DNA of 64,000 nt. Origin: Hyphodiscus hymeniophilus. Its lineage: Eukaryota; Ascomycota; Leotiomycetes; Helotiales; Hyphodiscaceae. Each line of letters begins with the position of its first letter. Position 1 is the first letter of the stretch. Both the position numbers and the translations under genes were made by a program. The DNA is taken from NCBI GenBank assembly GCA_016508695.1, contig VNKQ01000017.1, positions 372,001 to 436,000 of the forward strand. Reading direction: 5' to 3'. Below are positions 59,899 through 64,000 of the stretch, in pieces. The notes below the pieces were generated by a model. That model saw nothing but the letters and a program-made list of their open reading frames with translations. It had not been told where the DNA came from and searched no databases.

Positions 59899-61690
59899 TT
59901 ATCTCAAGTAATTGGGTAAGCCACCAGCATCAGAATATTTCTTCACTCCAAAAGCCACCAAAGCAAACAAGACCCATCTACTCAAAACACTCTTAGTGCC
60001 TGAAAATAGGACGTTAGTAAATGATATGTTACAGCAGACGGAGAAGTTGAGAATAAGAGATGTCAGAAATAAGAATATATTAAGTGATGGCACAATAGAT
60101 TGAGGGGGTTTCAAAGACGTGATCGTGACCTACTATCACCACCCAGACTGAGCACAAAGCCCACCCAATAGCCCAAGCCTTTAATCTCGTTCCCACTCCT
60201 GTCAAAGTTTGGCTTGAGCTCAGCGGTTTGGCGGAACTTGGCAAGCTTTCCAGCGTAAGGTGGATAGCGGACGGCGAGAAGCCCTTCCATCCAACCAGGC
60301 GTTGTGGTCATAGAACGTCGGTGAGTGAAGGTGTCAAATGAGGCTTTGCCGCGGTATGCACCTTGTCCGGAATCACCTACGCCGCCGAAGGCAAGGGTTG
60401 GAATCGAGCCGTGGAAAAAGGCATCATTAACAGAGGCGCCTCCCGAGGTTACTTCGTTGAGGACTGGGTATGTTAGCACGGTTCTGGTATAAGGTGAAGG
60501 GGGGAAGTCGAACTTTTGCTCGTTTCGGCCTTGGTACCGAAGGGGTAGAGTCCGAGAGGTGTAGAGTGAACTGAGTTGGCGATGCGGATAGCATCTTCAA
60601 CACTGTCGACAGCAAGGAGAGGCATCAAAGGACCAAAGGACTCGTCGACGATCATGGAGTCTTTCTCATCATTGACTTGGACGACAGTGATATCAATGTA
60701 GTTCTGAGACTCATCAACCTCACCACCCATCAAGATCTTTCCTCGCGAATCATCGAGCATCTTCTTGATTCGGTGGAAATGTCTGTTGTTGACAATTCTA
60801 GCATAGTCAGGGCTTGACTTAGTGCCATTAGGATAGAATTCTTTCATGGCAATCTTCAACTGCTCGATGAACAATGGCAGAATATCTTTCTCGATCATGA
60901 TGTAGTTCTGGGAAACACAGACTTGACCAGCGTTATGGAGCTTACCCCACAAGAGGCGGCGAGCGGCGAGACGAGGATCAGCATGTTTGGTGACAATGGC
61001 AGGGTTGCGACCTCCAAGCTCAAGACAAACGGGAGTCAATGTCTCGGCGGCCTTCTTCGCAATGATTGTTCCGACATTGGCGCTTCCGGTGTAAAAGATC
61101 TTGGCCCACTTCTCTTCAAGCAGAGCAGAAGTCTCTGTGATACCGCCATTGACTACTGCATACGCAGTAGAATCAAGAGATTCCTCAACAATCTTCTTCA
61201 TCACCATAGCCGTGGCGGGAGAGACCTCCGATGGCTTTAAGACACCCGTGCATCCGGCTGCAATGGCGCCGATGAGGGGGCCGAATGAAAGTTGGAGGGG
61301 GAAATTGTATGCGCCAATGACCAGAATAGTCCCCAAAGGCTCCTTTCTGATTCTCGGGTTCAAAAGCGAGTTGGTAAGGGGCATGTCGGGAGCGCTTTCA
61401 TCCTTCATCCACTTGTTCAAGTTCTTCGTAACAAAGACAATATCGTTCTTGCACCAATCGATTTCTGATAGGAAACTTTCGAAGGTAGGCTTTCCCAGAT
61501 CGAGTCTGAGGGCTTCGACAAGCGCATCTTTATTATCGTCGATGGCCCAGTAGAGCTTGCGGAGTTGGGTAAGGCGGTAGGAGATAGGCTTCGTCTTTTG
61601 AGCTCGGAATGCAGTCTCGCAGAGGTTGACTGTGGCTTTGATGCCATCAACAGGTGTGGCCTCGAAAGGGGCGATTTTGACAGTAGACAT
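59899..61690 (-). CDS. fatty aldehyde dehydrogenase, ALDH3/Hfd1 type
   Basis: Three exons on the minus strand (60514-61690, 60134-60463, 59899-59999) encode 535 aa. Introns are GTTCGA...CCAG (50 bases) and GTAGGT...TTCAG (134 bases). The enzyme oxidises aldehydes to acids with NAD(P)+. Seen: the coenzyme loop FYTGSANVG, catalytic Glu224 in LELGGRNP, catalytic Cys258 in NAGQVCVSQNY, and TSGGASVND with GGVGDSGQGAYRG near the end. The short N-terminus and these motifs fit class 3 ALDH. The small last exon encodes one hydrophobic helix (SRWVLFALVAFGV) followed by a basic stretch, a tail anchor as in yeast Hfd1 and animal fatty aldehyde dehydrogenase, placing it on ER, lipid droplet or mitochondrial outer membrane. 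If the second intron is retained, translation stops within about ten codons and the anchor is lost. Confidence 0.93.
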
Positions 61691-62678
61691 TCTTGCTGAT
61701 TCTGTGTTGTAGCTTCGTCAGAAAAGTTCGATGAATGCTAAGGATGCACACGAAGGAGAGGAGGGATTGATCTCGTGTATCAACTGTCCAAGGACTGAGC
61801 TGGTACTCCCTTGACCCCTCACTTGGATGAGGGATCAGGGTAACATCCAATTGATGTCCAACGAGTCGAAGGGAACCAGACCCCGCATTGAATGTCTTCG
61901 AACTGGGAAGATCATAGACCGGACGAGAGCGTTTCCATTTTCGACATATCGATAGCCTGAGACGACAAGATGAGATGAGTGATGATTACTTCTCGATATC
62001 TCCAGTTCTTCTCCCTTGAACTCTCAATTAATTGTAAGAATGTTGCACAGCTGTTTCAAACTGCCGGTACAGTCAATCTCTTAATAAACAAAGAAGACAG
62101 GTGCAAAGCTGCGGGCAAGGTCGTAGAATACGTATCGCAGAATGTCTTTCGAGGTGTGAAAGACTTGTTGATTTTTAAATCGTCGGGAACAAGCTCATTC
62201 CAAATGTAGGTTCTAAGCTATGCTTATGTTGAGATGATCTTTGGACATGGGGTTCAATGATTACGGCCGAGGTCCAGAAACAGCTGCATGGAAGAAAAGG
62301 CGGGGGCAACCCACATGATAGGGGGTGCGGGAAGGGGCAACTTGATGCCGGCGGCAGTGAAACGGCCCGTAAGACAATATCTTCATCGAAGTCCGGATTG
62401 CTCGTTGCGACCGGTGAGGATGCTACTGTTGTTTCCAACTACAAAATAAAGCTTGCCCAGTGTATATACGTGTCTTGCATATTACGCAATAATGATTGGT
62501 GGATCGGGGCTATCAATAATAAGATAGGTATTATGGTACACTCCTTCACGATTGCCGAATCTCTCGTCAGTTTGACCTTACCAGTGTTTATATCGCGAAT
62601 ACACTTCGATATAATCGTACAATGCGTAGTATGTACTTCTACATTATCTTACAGCCTGATCATCAAAACTTTCTATTC
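61691..62678. other. intergenic, aldehyde dehydrogenase promoter
   Basis: This holds the upstream region of the aldehyde dehydrogenase and the 3' flank of the mS35 gene. No gene, repeat or RNA is seen. Confidence 0.5.
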
Positions 62679-63961
62679 CTATCGTCTCACAGCAACCTTC
62701 TTTGCCTTTCCCTTGGTGCCTGCTCCCTTCCCAGCCATGGCCATCGCCGGCACAGGAGAGGGTTGAGCAGCAGCTCTCGAGAACGCCTCCTCGATCTGCT
62801 TGACGCCATCCACAAGCTGACCAGTGAGTAGCCGCCTCTGATCCTTTAGCTCAGCATTCGCTCGAAGCTTAGCCAGCTCCTCTTTGCGTTCCCTCGTCAT
62901 CTTCCATGATTGAGGAAAAGTAGGTTTGATGGTAAACTTATGATGTCTCATATCAAAAGGTACATCTTCAAAGGTATCCGTTGGGTCCTGCGGCTGTCAG
63001 ATTGAGATCAACTAGGAGACATGGTGCACATACTCTGGCTTCCCGTAACATATCATTAACCGCATCTCCAAGGTATCTCTTGTTCTGAGCCTGTGACGGA
63101 AACATCTCGCAGCTCATCTTGACAATATCCGTCTCAGGGTTATATCGCACTCCAGCCAACTTGATGAGCTTCGACCTCTGGATTTGAGTCAAGTCTGGCA
63201 TATCCTGCGTGCAAAATTCCATGACAACTTTCTTCTCGGCAGGATGTTGCTCGCCCATATATGTTGTATATCTAAATCTCAACGGTTCAGTTTGTGTGGG
63301 TGGTTCGAACGGCTTTGCATATTCTAGGGTAAACATTAGCAGCTTTCTCTTACAGCGCAAAACCAGCCGGGAACATACTTGACAAGAGAGGCATCTCCCA
63401 AGCAGCCAATCTTGCATAATGTCTCATCTCCCTATGCTGTTCCAGCTCTCCATGCGCCAGACTATTCATATCCTCCAAAAGATTCGTCTCCATATCAAAA
63501 TCATCGTCCTCGAAAGGTTCCTGTTCCCCCAAATTCAAGAACGTATTCTTGAGCTTCTTCGTCTTCTTTGTCACTTCGGGCTGAATGAGCCCCGTCTCAT
63601 CCAAGGCTTCCATCACATCCGAGTTGTACTCTTCCGCCAGCCCCGATTGCTCCAGAGTGCGGAGCCCGTGTGACAATTGCTTGAAACGTTTCGTCGGGTC
63701 GTCATCCGAGAGTTTCGCGATCTCTTTTGATTGCGCTTCGAGTTTCTCCAACGCAGCGAGTTCCTTTTCACTGAGCCCATTTGATTCATCCTCGTGGATA
63801 CCAGAGAATCGTCCTGTTGATTTGTCCGAGTCTTGGAGAAGGGGCCGCACTGTGTTAAAGGCTCTCCGTCTGCCAACCGATCGTGTAAGATATTGTTGTG
63901 CACGTGGCCTACATTGACAGCTTCGCACAGTGAGGCGGAAGCTTTGCAGAGCCGTGGCCAT
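62679..63961 (-). CDS. rsm24: mitochondrial ribosomal protein mS35 (Rsm24)
   Basis: Three exons on the minus strand (63379-63961, 63034-63323, 62679-62987) encode 393 aa. The second intron is taken as 46 bases (GTATGT...CCGCAG); an acceptor six bases earlier would add two residues. The N-terminus is rich in Arg, Ser and Gln with few acids (MATALQSFRLTVRSCQCRPR), a mitochondrial targeting sequence. The middle is acidic and helical (EKELAALEKLEAQSKEIAKL). The conserved MRP-S28/mS35 core spans about residues 195-320: EPLRFRYTTYMGEQHPAEKKVV, MPDLTQIQRSKLIKLAGVRYNPETD and KMSCEMFPSQAQNKRYLGD. The tail is Lys/Arg-rich. The protein is part of the small subunit of the mitochondrial ribosome. The gene is complete, with only 39 bases of window left upstream. 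Confidence 0.92.
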
Positions 63962-64000
63962 GACTGTGTTGTTCTCAAATGTCCTTGCCCGTGACGAACA

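Overview
This window is nuclear DNA of a filamentous ascomycete (Pezizomycotina). Genes are split by short introns (about 46-134 bp, GT-AG with a few GC-AG). The content is typical of that group: a hydrophobin, a cerato-platanin, a Tcp11/Sok1-type protein, an SH3-RasGEF, a haem aldoxime dehydratase and several Ser/Thr-rich secreted proteins. A member of the Leotiomycetes is my best guess; nothing in the window fixes the class. There are no bacterial operons, CRISPR arrays, rRNA or convincing tRNA genes.

Layout. 0.5-19 kb is a normal gene-bearing stretch: a WW-domain protein (-), a hydrophobin (+), an FAD monooxygenase (+), cobalamin-independent methionine synthase (+), a cerato-platanin (+), a large Tcp11-domain protein (-) and a secreted Gly/Ser-repeat protein (-). 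21-33.5 kb mixes intact genes with gene relics. The intact genes are an SDR oxidoreductase with GC-AG introns, a secreted Ser/Thr/Val-rich protein and a membrane-anchored pepsin-like protein lacking the canonical active site. The relics are a PigL_N-like protein, a Rho-type GTPase, a helicase fragment bracketed by a 17-bp minisatellite, and an unknown gene that switches frame. 33.5-44.1 kb and 47.8-53.7 kb are long stretches with no gene I can support; between them lies a 1222-aa SH3/RasGEF exchange factor. 53.7-64 kb is a metabolic stretch: a sugar transporter (+), a haem aldoxime dehydratase (-) divergent from a nitrilase (+), an ALDH3-type fatty aldehyde dehydrogenase with a C-terminal membrane anchor (-), and the mitochondrial ribosomal protein mS35/Rsm24 (-).

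The most interesting system is the divergent aldoxime dehydratase-nitrilase pair at 56.2-59.3 kb. The two enzymes catalyse consecutive steps (aldoxime to nitrile, nitrile to acid plus ammonia). They share an 868-bp promoter containing several GATA-factor sites and a TGACTCA site, as expected for nitrogen-responsive control. The nitrilase looks intact. The dehydratase reading frame is broken by what looks like one missing base, so this pathway is either being lost in this strain or the base call is wrong.

The palindrome TCACGTGA occurs five times in intergenic DNA, including the methionine synthase promoter, where a Cbf1-like site fits the gene's job.
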